This document shows, in pieces, positions 45,389 to 54,384 of a stretch of 64,000 bases of DNA. Source of the DNA: Streptomyces sp. cf386 (GTDB lineage Bacteria > Actinomycetota > Actinomycetes > Streptomycetales > Streptomycetaceae); NCBI RefSeq assembly GCF_900103585.1, contig NZ_FNHV01000001.1:203326-267325 (forward strand). Reading direction: 5' to 3'. Made by a program: the position numbers and the translations under genes. The notes under the pieces were generated by a model. That model was not told the origin of the DNA. It did not search any database and worked only from the letters and a program-made list of their open reading frames with translations. Position 1 is the stretch's first letter, and each line of letters starts with the position of its first letter.

Positions 45389-45732
45389 CAGAACCGCCCG
45401 GGGTGCGCCCTCAGCCAGTCCTCGGCCGCCGCCAGCAGGTCGGCGTCGGCCGCCGGGGCCTCGTCGGGGTGGCGTTCGGCCCACTTCACGACGTACGGGC
45501 ACAGCGGCGCCACGACGACTCCCTCGCGCGCCGCCATGCCGTACAGCTCGCGCGCGAGGGAGCCCGCGATGCCCTTCCCCTCGTGGGCCGGTTCCACGAT
45601 GGTGTGGACGGGGACGAGAGCGCGGGCCGGCTCTTCGAGGACGAAGTACTCGATGTGGCCGGTGACTTCGCCGCCCTGGAGGGCCTCCAGGCGGCCCGCC
45701 GCCCGGTCGTCGCGGATCTCTGGCTCGCTCAT
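45388..45732 (-). CDS. Small GNAT acetyltransferase (YjdJ type)
   Basis: 114 residues. A minimal GCN5 fold: GHIEYFVLEE, then HTIVEPAHEGKGIAGSLARELYGMA with the acetyl-CoA loop (about 48-70) and VAPLCPYVVKWAERHP. Family members use acetyl-CoA on unknown small amines. ATG 45732 follows AGGAGG. It is coupled to the racemase-like gene downstream and lies 52 bp after panD on the same strand, so panD-GNAT-racemase could form one unit. Confidence 0.85.
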   Translation of the reverse strand: MSEPEIRDDRAAGRLEALQGGEVTGHIEYFVLEEPARALVPVHTIVEPAHEGKGIAGSLARELYGMAAREGVVVAPLCPYVVKWAERHPDEAPAADADLLAAAEDWLRAHPGRF

Positions 45733-45784
45733 GGGACCCTCCTGGGCCGTCTTCCGTTGTTCGTTCGTGCGGAGCCGAGTGCCG

Positions 45785-46207
45785 TCAGGCCACCGGCACG
45801 GCCTGCGGGCTGCGCTCCTGGTCGGAGCCCGGCACCGGCGCGGACGGATCGGCGCCCAGCGCCACGATGCGGTTGGCGCCGTCCACGTGCACGACCCGCG
45901 GCTCGAACTCCCGCGCCTCGGCGTCGGTCATCTGAGCGTAGCTGATGATGATCACCAGGTCGTCGGGGTGGACGAGATGAGCGGCGGCGCCGTTGATCCC
46001 GATGACCCCGGAGCCGCGCTCGCCCTCGATGACGTAGGTCTCCAGACGGGCGCCGTTGGTGATGTCCACGATGTGGACGAGCTCGCCGGGCAGCAGGTCG
46101 GCGGCGTCGAGCAGATCCGCGTCGATGGTCACCGATCCCACGTAGTGCAGGTCGGCCTGGGTGACGGTGGCTCGGTGGATCTTGGACTTGAACATGGTGC
46201 GCAGCAT
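45785..46207 (-). CDS. panD: Aspartate 1-decarboxylase precursor
   Basis: 140 residues. Makes beta-alanine for pantothenate and CoA. The self-cleavage site Gly24-Ser25 in [22 protein letters not shown] gives the pyruvoyl enzyme. The core ends with [11 protein letters not shown]; the last 35 residues are an actinobacterial extension. ATG 46207 has GGGAG before it. Its leader contains a hairpin that, with the first ten codons, recurs at 48897-48980. No panB or panC is nearby. Confidence 0.96.
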   Translation of the reverse strand: MLRTMFKSKIHRATVTQADLHYVGSVTIDADLLDAADLLPGELVHIVDITNGARLETYVIEGERGSGVIGINGAAAHLVHPDDLVIIISYAQMTDAEAREFEPRVVHVDGANRIVALGADPSAPVPGSDQERSPQAVPVA

Positions 46208-46230
46208 GTAGAACTCCCAGAGGGTTGGCT

Positions 46231-46256
46231 CCCTGCCTGCTCTTGCAGGTCAAGGG
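46231..46256 (-). promoter_or_regulatory. Conserved hairpin in the panD leader
   Basis: On the minus strand CCCT-TGA-CCTGC-loop-GCAGG-C-AGGG folds into two short stems with a TGA/C internal loop. The same stems and internal loop occur in the copy at 48953-48980, while the apical loop differs (AAGA versus AAAAAC). Confidence 0.5.
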
Positions 46257-46463
46257 CGTTTTTCACTCTACATCGACACGGTTTTCCAACGGGGTGCCGA
46301 CGAATATCGAGGACTGAAGCCGACCAGTCGCTGACTTACCTGACGGCGCGTCCGCCATAAGGTCGAAAGGACCCTATGCGACAGACGCGGACCGGGCTCG
46401 TGAGAGCCGTCACATCACGGGTCTGGATCGCACCGATTCGTCGGCGGTTCAAAGGCGCGTCAA

Positions 46464-46731
46464 GCGTGCTGAGGGCCTGCTTGACCTTCGCCTCCTGAAG
46501 GGGGTTGAGAAGGCCGTGGGCAGGCGGGCTGATGTGACATGCGGGCGGCGGCCTGGACCGCCGGCAATCGTCGAGGATCCTGTGGTTCCTCATCTGGGAG
46601 AAGGCGTGCTCGAATCGCGAACGGACCTTCCGGTGAGCGGCGTTCTCCTGCTCCTTGCTCTTCAGCAGCGGTAGTCCGGAGCGTCTGCAGTGCGGGACGA
46701 CCAGACCGGTAATGATGTCGGCACCATCGCC
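46464..46731 (-). pseudogene. IS5-like transposase C-terminal remnant
   Basis: A fragment readable as ADIITGLVVPHCRRSG followed by NAAHRKVRSRFEHAFSQM and RNHRILDDCR resembles the end of an IS5-family DDE transposase, where the last catalytic Glu sits in the R-x-E-H-x-F motif. The upstream two-thirds of the gene and both inverted repeats are absent. It abuts the kinase remnant. Confidence 0.65.
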
Positions 46732-46752
46732 GAACACGGTCACGCCTCGGCA

Positions 46753-47700
46753 GGCCTGCAACTGCTCGACGCACTGGAGGCCGCACACGCGGCCGGCACC
46801 CTGCACCGCGACGTCAAACCCGCCAACGTCCTGCTGCGCCCCGACGGCAACGCCGTCCTCACCGACCTCGGCATCGCCGCCCTGGACAACGGCGAATCCC
46901 TGACCACCACCGGCGAACTGGTCGGCTCCCTCGAGTACATGGCGCCCGAGCAGGTGATGGACTCGGAGACCAGTCCGGCCTCCGACCTGTGGTCAAACGG
47001 AGCGACCCTCGCCACGGTCTGCGCCGGACAGTCCCCGTTCCGCAGGCCCGCGCGGCCCGCGACGCTGCACGCGGTGGCGTACGAGGACCCCGGCCTGTCA
47101 GAGCGTCTCGGCCCGCTTCGCCCGGTCGTCGAGGCGCTGCTGCTCAAGGCCCCGGACGAGCGCCCTTCGGCGGCGCGTGCGTGTTCCGCGCTGCGGCGCG
47201 TGGCAGCGGGGGAGGCAACCGGCGAGCCATTGCCGCCGGGGACCGTGTGCGCGCTCATGCCCTCACTCCCCTTGGCCGACGCGACACAGTGGCCAATGGG
47301 CAGGAGAGGCCCGTCCCCGGCGGGCAGACCGTACGACGGCGCAGCACGCCACGTCGGTCAAGCCTTCGCAGCACCACCCGTCCCACACGGCGGAGCCGAA
47401 GCGGCTGGTGTGGGCGCTGGCCGGTACGGCCGTGTCCGTCTAGCGGGGAGACCGGGTCACCGTGCGGTTCCGGAGAGTGGACGGTCGACTACCGCCGCGA
47501 CCGCGCCGGAACTGCTGCTGGAGCGGGGGTGGTTCAACCTTCGGACGCGGGCAGCCAGTACCCGCGGAAGCAAATGTCCTTGCCACGCCCGATGCCTATT
47601 GTCAGGCCCTGACAACCGTCGTCGATCTCCACAGCGATACAGCGGGCGCGGCGGGCGCGCGACACCGGCCGCGCGCCCTCGGACGAGGCAGTGCCGTCAG
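46753..47700 (+). pseudogene. Ser/Thr protein kinase remnant (C-lobe only)
   Basis: The fragment opens in the kinase catalytic region: LLDALEAAHAAGTLHRDVKPANVLL, then DLGIA for the DFG loop, GSLEYMAPEQVMD and LKAPDERPSAARACSAL. The N-lobe with Gly loop and ATP Lys is missing. After about 47250 the frame drifts; a membrane-anchor-like piece, AEPKRLVWALAGTAVSV, appears in another frame near 47400-47450 before stops, showing at least one frameshift. No start or ribosome site. Broken by the transposase fragment at its left. Confidence 0.75.
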
Positions 47701-48026
47701 CCCGGAATAATCAGTGATTCGGACAGCTCCGGTGGTGACGCCGTCTGGGATGGCCAGATGCGCCGGCGTCGCACCGGGCCGTCAGCTACGTCCTGGCCAC
47801 CGTGCAACGTCGGCGGCCGGACGTCCGTCCGTCCGGGAATGCCAGTGCGGCGGCGCCACCGACCCGCGCCAGCCGCAGTTGGGCCCTCCCACAGGCGAGA
47901 CCACCGGCTACGCCTCGCCCGCAACACGCACACGGACATGCGCACGTTGCGGGCCACGGCACCGGGCGCGCCAGTGAACAGCGCGCAGAGTGCCGGTAAA
48001 GCGGCCCGACCGCGGGACTGATCGAC

Positions 48027-48269
48027 TCAGCCGCCGCTCTTGCGCCTGAACGACCGCTGGCTCGCAGCCGGGCCGTGCGCGGCACGCACCTTCGACGCAT
48101 CCGGGTTGGCGGCAACATCGGCCGCGTCCGCCTGCGCACCGCGCTTGCGCGCCAGGGCTTCACGGAACTTGCGCTTGAGGTCGTAGTTGCCGTCGCTGTC
48201 CGGCGCCAGAGGGGACGTCTCGGCGGCAGCCGGCTCCGAACCTTCCGTAGTTACGGGCTCTGCGGTCAT
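48027..48269 (-). CDS. DUF5302 family small protein
   Basis: 80 residues, an intact short gene inside the decayed region. N-terminus MTAEPVTTEGSEPAAAETSP is acidic; the conserved part NYDLKRKFREALARKRG and the tail AASQRSFRRKSGG match the actinobacterial DUF5302 pattern as I remember it. AGGAGGTCACC directly precedes ATG 48269. No domain of known function; highly basic C-terminus may bind nucleic acid. Confidence 0.82.
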   Translation of the reverse strand: MTAEPVTTEGSEPAAAETSPLAPDSDGNYDLKRKFREALARKRGAQADAADVAANPDASKVRAAHGPAASQRSFRRKSGG

Positions 48270-48479
48270 GGTGACCTCCTGGGTTCGGGGGTGGACCAGC
48301 ACAGCTTGTCATGCCGGGCGCAGTGCGGAGCGCCGGCAACATCATGCTGCTCCGTTTCGGCGGGTATCCCATTCGCGGCCGAGGGCGTTCGCTTCGTAGT
48401 GGGGGGACAGGAGGGGCCTCGAGCCGGCCGAGGATTGTCGATCCCGTGGCCGGGAGATTCGCTGACAGGGCAACGGCTC

Positions 48480-48830
48480 TCAGCCGTTGCGACGCACGAG
48501 GGCTGCCTTTCGGGCCCCAGCGAGCTTGCGGGCCTCGCCAGCCTTCGGGACTTTCCGCCGACGCCGCGGGAGGTGTCCTTGCTGCAGCCGAAGCCGCGGA
48601 AGGGCGTTGCTGTTCTTGGGGTGGGGGACGGCGGGCCCGCCGTCGAGCAGGGTGCCAGAGGGAGCCTTGGCGCCGGTGATCCGGCTCAGTTCCGCCTCGC
48701 CCGAGCGCCCGTTGGTGACAGTCGGCTCGATGCCGGCCCCGGCCATCATGCGGCTAGCCTCGCGACGCTGACGCGCCAGCACGAGCGTGACCACGCTGCC
48801 GGACTCACCGGCGCGGGCGGTGCGGCCGTC
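48480..48830 (-). pseudogene. DEAD-box RNA helicase C-terminal remnant
   Basis: The open stretch begins DGRTARAGESGSVVTLVL, where GRTARAG is helicase motif VI, continues with RQRREASRMMAGAGIEPTV and ends RKLAGARKAALVRRNG, the basic tail of Streptomyces DEAD-box helicases. A TAG stands directly before it (48831-48833) and no earlier helicase motifs are found, so only the end of the gene is left. Confidence 0.7.
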
Positions 48831-48896
48831 CTATGCTGACCATTTGCTGACCCGGAGGCGGCACTCAGGGCGCTGACCTGCGTAAACGTCCACACG

Positions 48897-48980
48897 CTAG
48901 ATCTTGGACTTGAACATGGTGCGCAGCATCGGTGTACTCCCGCAAATAAGCTCCCTGCCTGCGTTTTTGCAGGTCAAGGG
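48897..48980 (-). pseudogene. Second copy of panD leader and first ten codons
   Basis: ATG 48929 starts [10 protein letters not shown] and stops at once (TAG 48897-48899). The coding bases match panD codons 1-10 almost exactly, and the upstream hairpin of the panD leader is kept at 48953-48980. It could be a dead fragment, or a small RNA or leader peptide. Confidence 0.75.
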
Positions 48981-49325
48981 CTGCTTTCCGTACCGTTTCA
49001 GCACGGGCGCCGACGTCAGCCTACGCAACGAGCTTCGACGACGTTCGTGACCATCGCCACAGAGCGGCTTCGCAGTGCCCCACCCTCGCCGGTGGCCGAT
49101 CCTCCGTCGCGAACCTCATTCGTCACTCACGTTTCAGGCAACGGCGATTCGGCCAACCCGCGGCGTCCGCCGACCGCCCCAACACCGTGTCCACGCGTTC
49201 GAGCCCTTGCCGTGTCCGGGATCGCACACGTCCGGAATCGAGTGCGTTCGATTCCCGCGTCGCGTCGTTATGCCGTGCACCGCCGAGCCATCCAGGTGCG
49301 GCACGCGACCCGAGGAGGGCTCCCG

Positions 49326-51215
49326 GTGACAGTGACTGACGCCTCGACCAATAGCGCGGACGCACCGCCCCCTCCGCCCCCGGCCACCATCAACTTCGAG
49401 GGCAAGTTCGGGAAGAACCCGCTGGCGGACGCCAGTTTCGGAGCCATGTGCCGACGCCTGCCCGCCGTGCTCGGCCACACCGCCCGGATGGCCTGGGCCG
49501 TCGACAGCACCGGCGCCGTACTGCTCCTCGTCTGCCAGGCGCTGACCGGCATCGCGGCCGCCGTCGTCCTGGCGTTCACGGCACAGGCGATGACCCACAT
49601 CCTCGGCACCGGCACCGTGCCCGAACGTCTGCACGCCGCGCTTCCCGCCCTGATCGTCGTGACGGCGGCCGCAGCAGTCGGGCGCGTCAGCAGCGCCCTG
49701 TCCTCCTACGCCGACGGTCGGATCACGCCCCTCCTGACGACCGAGGCGGACATCGCGCTCGTGACCGCCGTCTGCCGCGTCGAGTCGAGCGCGTACGGCG
49801 AGGACGGGTTCGCCGACCGACAGGAGGCCGCCGAGATCGGCGTCACCCGGACCCGGCTGATGGTGCAGGACGCCCAGCGGTACATGTCCGCCCTGATCCG
49901 CATGATCGCCGCGAGCGGCGTCATCACCACGCTGCACCCGCTGATGCTGCCCCTGCTCCTGCTGGCCGTCCTCCCGGCCGGCGCCGGGGCCGTCCTGTCG
50001 GCACGCGTCGACTACGAGACCCACTACCTCAACGTCGGTGACAGGAACGTCAGGTCGATGATGCGCTGGTGGGCGACCTACTCCCGCTTCGGCGACGAAG
50101 TCCGCGCCAACGGCATGACGAGCTATCTCACCTACTGGTACCGCGCCCTGTCCGACCGGATCGACCAGCGCACCCTGACCGCCGCCCCACGCATGCTCCG
50201 CATCACGCTGACCACCAACGCCCTGGGCGGGGTCTTCCTGCTGGGCACCTGGGCCACGCTCGCCTGGCTGGCGACCACCGGCCGGGTCGCCCTGCCCGTC
50301 GCGGCCACCGCCGTGGTCGCCGTCCAGACCACACTGGCGGCGCTCTCCCAGTTCGTCATCCACGGCGCCGCCATGTTCCACACCTCGCTCTACCTGGCCG
50401 ACATGCGTTCCTTCCTCGACATGGCAGGTGAACGCGCCCCCAAGCGCGGCGAATCGACCATCCCTGACCGCGTGGACGAAATCCGGCTCGACGAGGTCGC
50501 GTACCAGTACCCCGGCAAGGAGGAACCGGCCGTCGCAGGCGTTTCGCTCACCCTGCGCCGAGGCGAGATCCTCGCCATCGTCGGCGAGAACGGATCCGGC
50601 AAGTCGACCCTGGCCAAGCTCATCACCGGCATCCTGCTCGCCGACAAGGGCCGCGTCCGGTGGGACGGCACCGACCTCGCCCACGCCGATCCCGACGCCG
50701 TGTGGAAACGCACCGCGCTGGTCCCCCAGAACTTCGCCTGCTGGCCCCTGCGCGCACGCGAGAACATCACCCTGGGCCAGCCACGGACGTACGACGACGC
50801 GCCGGTGTGGGACGTCGTCGACGCCGTCGGTATGCGCGAGGCGATCGAGAAACTGCCCCAGGGGCTGGACACTCTCCTCGCCAAGGAACTGTGGGGCGGG
50901 GCCGAGTTGTCGGGCGGGCAGTGGCAACGCCTGGTGTGCGGCCGCGCGCTCTACCGGCAGACCCCGCTGCTGATCCTGGACGAGCCGACCTCACAGATGG
51001 ACGCGCGTGGCGAACACGCCATCTTCCTGGAGATCAAGCGGATCGCCGCCGAGCGCATGACGATCGTCGTCACCCACCAGCTCGAGAACACCAGGCTCGC
51101 CGACCGCATCCTGGTGATGGACAAGGGCCGCGTCATTGAACAGGGCACGTACGACGAGCTGGCCGGCGGCGGGGGGCTGTTCGCGGAGCTCGTTGCCCTG
51201 GCTCAGGACCGGTGA
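49326..51215 (+). CDS. ABC transporter, fused permease and ATPase
   Basis: 629 residues. A half-size exporter: N-terminal Pro-rich segment (PPPPPP near 13-18), five to six membrane helices (about 60-360), then the ATPase with Walker A GENGSGKSTLAKL (about 420-432), signature LSGGQWQRLVCGRAL, Walker B LLILDEPTSQMD and a VTHQLENT switch. GTG 49326 follows GAGGAGGG by six bases; the frame continues 93 codons upstream but without a site. No peptidase domain. Such genes often sit by peptide natural-product clusters, but none is seen here. Convergent with the ene-reductase gene. Confidence 0.86.
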   Translation: MTVTDASTNSADAPPPPPPATINFEGKFGKNPLADASFGAMCRRLPAVLGHTARMAWAVDSTGAVLLLVCQALTGIAAAVVLAFTAQAMTHILGTGTVPERLHAALPALIVVTAAAAVGRVSSALSSYADGRITPLLTTEADIALVTAVCRVESSAYGEDGFADRQEAAEIGVTRTRLMVQDAQRYMSALIRMIAASGVITTLHPLMLPLLLLAVLPAGAGAVLSARVDYETHYLNVGDRNVRSMMRWWATYSRFGDEVRANGMTSYLTYWYRALSDRIDQRTLTAAPRMLRITLTTNALGGVFLLGTWATLAWLATTGRVALPVAATAVVAVQTTLAALSQFVIHGAAMFHTSLYLADMRSFLDMAGERAPKRGESTIPDRVDEIRLDEVAYQYPGKEEPAVAGVSLTLRRGEILAIVGENGSGKSTLAKLITGILLADKGRVRWDGTDLAHADPDAVWKRTALVPQNFACWPLRARENITLGQPRTYDDAPVWDVVDAVGMREAIEKLPQGLDTLLAKELWGGAELSGGQWQRLVCGRALYRQTPLLILDEPTSQMDARGEHAIFLEIKRIAAERMTIVVTHQLENTRLADRILVMDKGRVIEQGTYDELAGGGGLFAELVALAQDR

Positions 51216-51239
51216 CGCCCGGGCACGAGCGTGGGCTGA

Positions 51240-52313
51240 TCACGCCGAGTGCTGGTACGCCGCGTAGGTGAGATAGCCGTCGTCGCCGCCCTGGAAATAC
51301 GTGGACTCGTCGGCGGGAGCGATCGGAAGACCGGTGCGCAGGCGCTCCACCAGGTCGGGGTTGGCGAGGAAGGCGCGCCCGAAGCTGATGAGGTCGGCGC
51401 CCAGGTCGAGCCAGTGGTCGGCGTCGGCGCGGCCGGTCTGCCGGGGGCCCAGTGGCAGGACCGGGTTCATGACGAGTGTGCCGGGCCAGGTCCGGCGTAG
51501 GCCGAGAAGGGTCTCTTCGTCCGTGGTGGCCTCCAGGTGGACGTAGGCCAGGCCGAGCCGGGACAGTTCGGTCAGGAGCGCGGTGTAGAGCTCGGCGATG
51601 TCGGTCTCCTCGATGCCCCAGAAGGGGCCGCCGGGAGAGAGCCGGATTCCGGTCCGCTCCGCGCCGATGGCCTCGGCGGTCGCGGTGGCCGCTTCCACGG
51701 CGAAGCGGATCCGGTTGGTCACCGAGCCTCCGTAGCGGTCCGTGCGCAGGTTGGCGTTGGAGGAGAGGAACTGCGAGATCAGGTAGCCGTTGGCGCCGTG
51801 GAGTTCCACCCCGTCGAAGCCGGCGTCGACCGCCCGGCGCGCGGCATCCGCGTACGACTGGACGTGCGCGGGTACCTCGGCGGTGTCCAGGGCGCGGGGA
51901 GCCGGCGCGGGCTGCGGGCCGTTGGGGGTGAACACCTCGCCGACGGCCGGGACGGCCGAGGGCCCGATGGGCCGCAGCCCGGTCGTGTCGGGGTGCGAGA
52001 CCCGTCCGCCGTGCATGATCTGGGCGAAGATCCGGCCGCCGTTGGTGTGCACCGCGTCGGTCACCGGGCGCCATGCGGCCACCTGTTCGTCGGTGTACAG
52101 CCCGGGAGTGCCGGGGTTGGACTGGCCGATCAGGCTCGGCTGCACGCCCTCGGTGACGATCAGGCCGGCCGTGGCTCGCTGAGCGTAATAGCGCGCCATC
52201 GACGGCGTCGCCAGACCGCCCGCGGCGGCCCGTACCCGCGTCATCGGCGCCATCACCACGCGGTTGGGCAGCGCCAGTTCGCCAAGGTGGTAACCGGTGA
52301 AAAGGGTCGTCAC
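51240..52313 (-). CDS. Old yellow enzyme-family ene-reductase (NADH:flavin oxidoreductase)
   Basis: 357 residues. FMN-dependent reduction of activated C=C bonds. Family marks: LFTGYHLGELALPNRVVMAPMTRVRA (4-29), GGRVSHPD (His in the substrate pocket), FDGVELHGANGYLISQFLS with the His-x-x-Asn pair, RLSPGGPF and FGRAFLANPDLVERLR at the C-terminus. GTG 52313 has GAAGGAG seven bases upstream. It is divergent from a MerR gene, and the promoter between has the long spacer of MerR targets, so it is probably induced by an electrophile or metal stress. Confidence 0.93.
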   Translation of the reverse strand: MTTLFTGYHLGELALPNRVVMAPMTRVRAAAGGLATPSMARYYAQRATAGLIVTEGVQPSLIGQSNPGTPGLYTDEQVAAWRPVTDAVHTNGGRIFAQIMHGGRVSHPDTTGLRPIGPSAVPAVGEVFTPNGPQPAPAPRALDTAEVPAHVQSYADAARRAVDAGFDGVELHGANGYLISQFLSSNANLRTDRYGGSVTNRIRFAVEAATATAEAIGAERTGIRLSPGGPFWGIEETDIAELYTALLTELSRLGLAYVHLEATTDEETLLGLRRTWPGTLVMNPVLPLGPRQTGRADADHWLDLGADLISFGRAFLANPDLVERLRTGLPIAPADESTYFQGGDDGYLTYAAYQHSA

Positions 52314-52332
52314 GTCATGTCTCCTTCGCGCT

Positions 52333-52361
52333 CCGTCGTGCCCGGAACCCGGGCACGACGG
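52333..52361 (-). other. Perfect 13-bp hairpin at the 5' end of the ene-reductase transcript
   Basis: CCGTCGTGCCCGG, loop AAC, CCGGGCACGACGG. It starts about where transcription should begin and ends six bases before the ribosome site. It may stabilise the message. Confidence 0.7.
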
Positions 52362-52364
52362 TTA

Positions 52365-52395
52365 CGCTAAAGCCTGACATTGACGTCAGAGGCAA
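52365..52395 (-). promoter_or_regulatory. MerR-type promoter of the ene-reductase gene
   Basis: Minus strand TTGCCT (52395-52390), 19-bp spacer, TTAGCG (52370-52365). The spacer contains CTGACATTGACGTCAG (52374-52389) with 5-bp inverted arms, the classic arrangement by which MerR regulators twist a poor promoter into activity. Confidence 0.68.
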
Positions 52396-52429
52396 GGGTT
52401 GTGCGCCGGATCACCATGGGGAGGGCGGC

Positions 52430-52807
52430 ATGCGTATCGGTGAGCTCGCGGCACGGGCCGGAGTGAGCGTCCGGTCCTTGCGCTACTACGAGGAACAGGG
52501 CCTGCTCACGAGCACCCGCAGCGCGAGCGGGCAGCGGCACTACACGGAGGCCCATGTCGAGCGGGTCACGTTCCTCCAGCGGATGTACGCCGCGGGCCTG
52601 TCCAGCCGGACCATCGCCGAACTGCTGCCGTGTGTCGACTCGCCCAGCGAGGCCACGTCCGACGCCGCGCTGGTACGGATGGCCGAGGAGCGGGAGCGGC
52701 TCTCCGAGCACATCGAGGACCTCGTACGCACCCGGGAGGCGCTCGACCGGCTGATGGCCACGAATCGGGCGCACCGCGCGAGTCTGAGATCGACGGTGCC
52801 GGGGTGA
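52430..52807 (+). CDS. MerR-family transcriptional regulator
   Basis: 125 residues. N-terminal HTH MRIGELAARAGVSVRSLRYYEEQGLLTS, the RHYTEAHVERVTFLQRMYAAGLS second HTH helix, and a long coiled-coil (about 80-115). No Cys-rich metal-binding loop, so it senses something other than a thiol-bound metal. ATG 52430 lies 117 bp from the divergent ene-reductase start, with the dyad and 19-bp promoter between them. Confidence 0.92.
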   Translation: MRIGELAARAGVSVRSLRYYEEQGLLTSTRSASGQRHYTEAHVERVTFLQRMYAAGLSSRTIAELLPCVDSPSEATSDAALVRMAEERERLSEHIEDLVRTREALDRLMATNRAHRASLRSTVPG

Positions 52808-52853
52808 CCCGGCCACGCTCCCACCCCTGAGCCCTGGGCTCGGCCGGACCGGG

Positions 52854-54278
52854 TCAGCCGACGGGCGGCATGTCCGTGGGGCTGGAGTCGAGTCCGGGCC
52901 GTTTGCCCGCCCAGGCACCGCGGGTGAAGTCCGGGATCTCGACCGGGCGACCGTTCCTCGCCAGGGACGCGGCGCTCAGCGGGACCGCGGCGCACCAGGC
53001 GGCCGAGTCGTACACGTCGATGTCGGGCACCAGCCCGGCGCGCATCAACTGGACGGTGCGCCACTGCAGGACGTAGTCCATGCCGCCGTGACCGCCGTTG
53101 TTCGCGGCGTCGTCGCCGACCTTCCGCCACAGCCAGTGGTCGAACTCCTTGCGGTAGTCGGCGAAGTCGCGCCAGGAGTGGCCGCCGTGGTCCGGTTCCA
53201 GGTAGACGCGTGCGCCGGTCGGGGCGGGGCCGGCGTAGTCCTCGACGAGTCCGCGGCTGCCGGCGAGGGAGTTGATCCTGCTGTACGGCCTGGGGGAACT
53301 CACCTCGTGCTCGGCCCTGATGACCCTGCCCTTCTCGGTCTCGATGAGGCAGGTGACCAGGTCACCGTTGATGTACGTCTCCTTCCAGGACGGGTGGTCC
53401 CGGGGGATGAAGCGCTCGCGGTAGTCGGCCAGTCCCTTCGGGGCGGTCGCGGTGGCGGACAGGGTGGTCAGCCGGTCGCCTCGGTTGATGTCCATGGCCG
53501 CCGCGATGGGGGCCAGCCCGTGCATGGGGTAGAGGGACGCGGTGCTGCGGGTGTGCCACAGCCGCCGCCAGGAGTCGGTGTAGTAGGTGTCGGAGAAGAG
53601 GAGTTCACGCAGGTCGTGGAGGTAGCCGCCATGGCCGTTGGTGATGTCTCCGAACAGGCCGGCGTGCGCCATCCTCAGCATCGCCAGTTCGTTGCGCCCG
53701 TAGCTGCAGTTCTCGGCGAGGAGCAGGTGTCTGCGGGTGCGCTCGGAGGTGTCGACCAGGTCCCACAGTTGGCGCAGTTCCGTCGCGACGGGGAGTTCCA
53801 CCACGGCATGTCTGCCGCTCAGCAGCGCGGCTCTGCCGTGCTCGTGGTGGAACTCCCAGGGCGTTGCGACGTACACCAGGTCGATGTCGTCGCGCCGGAG
53901 CATCCGGGCGTAGGAGTCGGCTGATCCGCCGTACTCTGCGGGCCGGGGCTCGCCCTTGCTCACCAGCCGGTCGGCGGCGCTCCGCGCGCGGTCGGCACGG
54001 ATGTCGCAGACGGCGGTCACGGTGCAGCCGGGCACGGCCGCCCAGCCCATGACCATGCCTCCGCCACGGTTGCCCAGGCCGATGACACCGACACGGACGG
54101 TTCTGTGGACCTCGAACGGCACGCCGATCATCGACTTCTGCCCGCGGCGACGGCGGGGCGCCTCCTCGGTCGCGGCGGACACGGCCGGGGCGGCCGCGGT
54201 CATACCGGCCGCGAGCGCGCCGGTGGCGACGGCTCCGCCCAGGAGCAGTCGGCGTGAGACAGCGGGTGTTTCGGACAT
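52854..54278 (-). CDS. Exported GH109-like NAD-dependent glycosidase (Gfo/Idh/MocA fold)
   Basis: 474 residues. GH109 enzymes remove alpha-N-acetylgalactosamine through a bound NAD. Twin-arginine signal SRRLLLGGAVATGALAAGM (8-26). Rossmann loop GVIGLGNRGGGM (64-75). Features typical of GH109 rather than a dehydrogenase: LLLAENCSYGRNELAMLRM, GHGGYLHDLREL, YPMHGLAPIAAAMDINRGDR, and SPRPYSRINSLAGSRG. Export of a cofactor-loaded enzyme by Tat fits. The gene stands before a promoter with a perfect -35 and next to a GH2 beta-galactosidase, suggesting mucin-type or blood-group glycan use. The alternative is a plain secreted oxidoreductase. Confidence 0.85.
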   Translation of the reverse strand: MSETPAVSRRLLLGGAVATGALAAGMTAAAPAVSAATEEAPRRRRGQKSMIGVPFEVHRTVRVGVIGLGNRGGGMVMGWAAVPGCTVTAVCDIRADRARSAADRLVSKGEPRPAEYGGSADSYARMLRRDDIDLVYVATPWEFHHEHGRAALLSGRHAVVELPVATELRQLWDLVDTSERTRRHLLLAENCSYGRNELAMLRMAHAGLFGDITNGHGGYLHDLRELLFSDTYYTDSWRRLWHTRSTASLYPMHGLAPIAAAMDINRGDRLTTLSATATAPKGLADYRERFIPRDHPSWKETYINGDLVTCLIETEKGRVIRAEHEVSSPRPYSRINSLAGSRGLVEDYAGPAPTGARVYLEPDHGGHSWRDFADYRKEFDHWLWRKVGDDAANNGGHGGMDYVLQWRTVQLMRAGLVPDIDVYDSAAWCAAVPLSAASLARNGRPVEIPDFTRGAWAGKRPGLDSSPTDMPPVG

Positions 54279-54355
54279 GACGGCAACACTCCTCGATGGG
54301 GTGGCTTACATCACTGCCGGGGCACTGTCGGGACTGCGGGGACTGTCGGGGCATG

Positions 54356-54384
54356 ACTCTGCGGGGTGCGGCAGCGCATGTCAA
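54356..54384 (-). promoter_or_regulatory. Vegetative-type promoter of the GH109-like gene
   Basis: Minus strand TTGACA (54384-54379), 17-bp spacer, CAGAGT (54361-54356), about 80 bp before the start. By eye. Confidence 0.45.

Noticed and set aside
46540..46740. Intact insertion sequence
   Set aside because: Only the tail of the transposase can be read and no terminal inverted repeats or target duplications were seen.
49326..51215. Lanthipeptide or lasso-peptide cluster around the ABC exporter
   Set aside because: No precursor, cyclase or protease gene is near, and the neighbours are an ene-reductase pair and pseudogenes.
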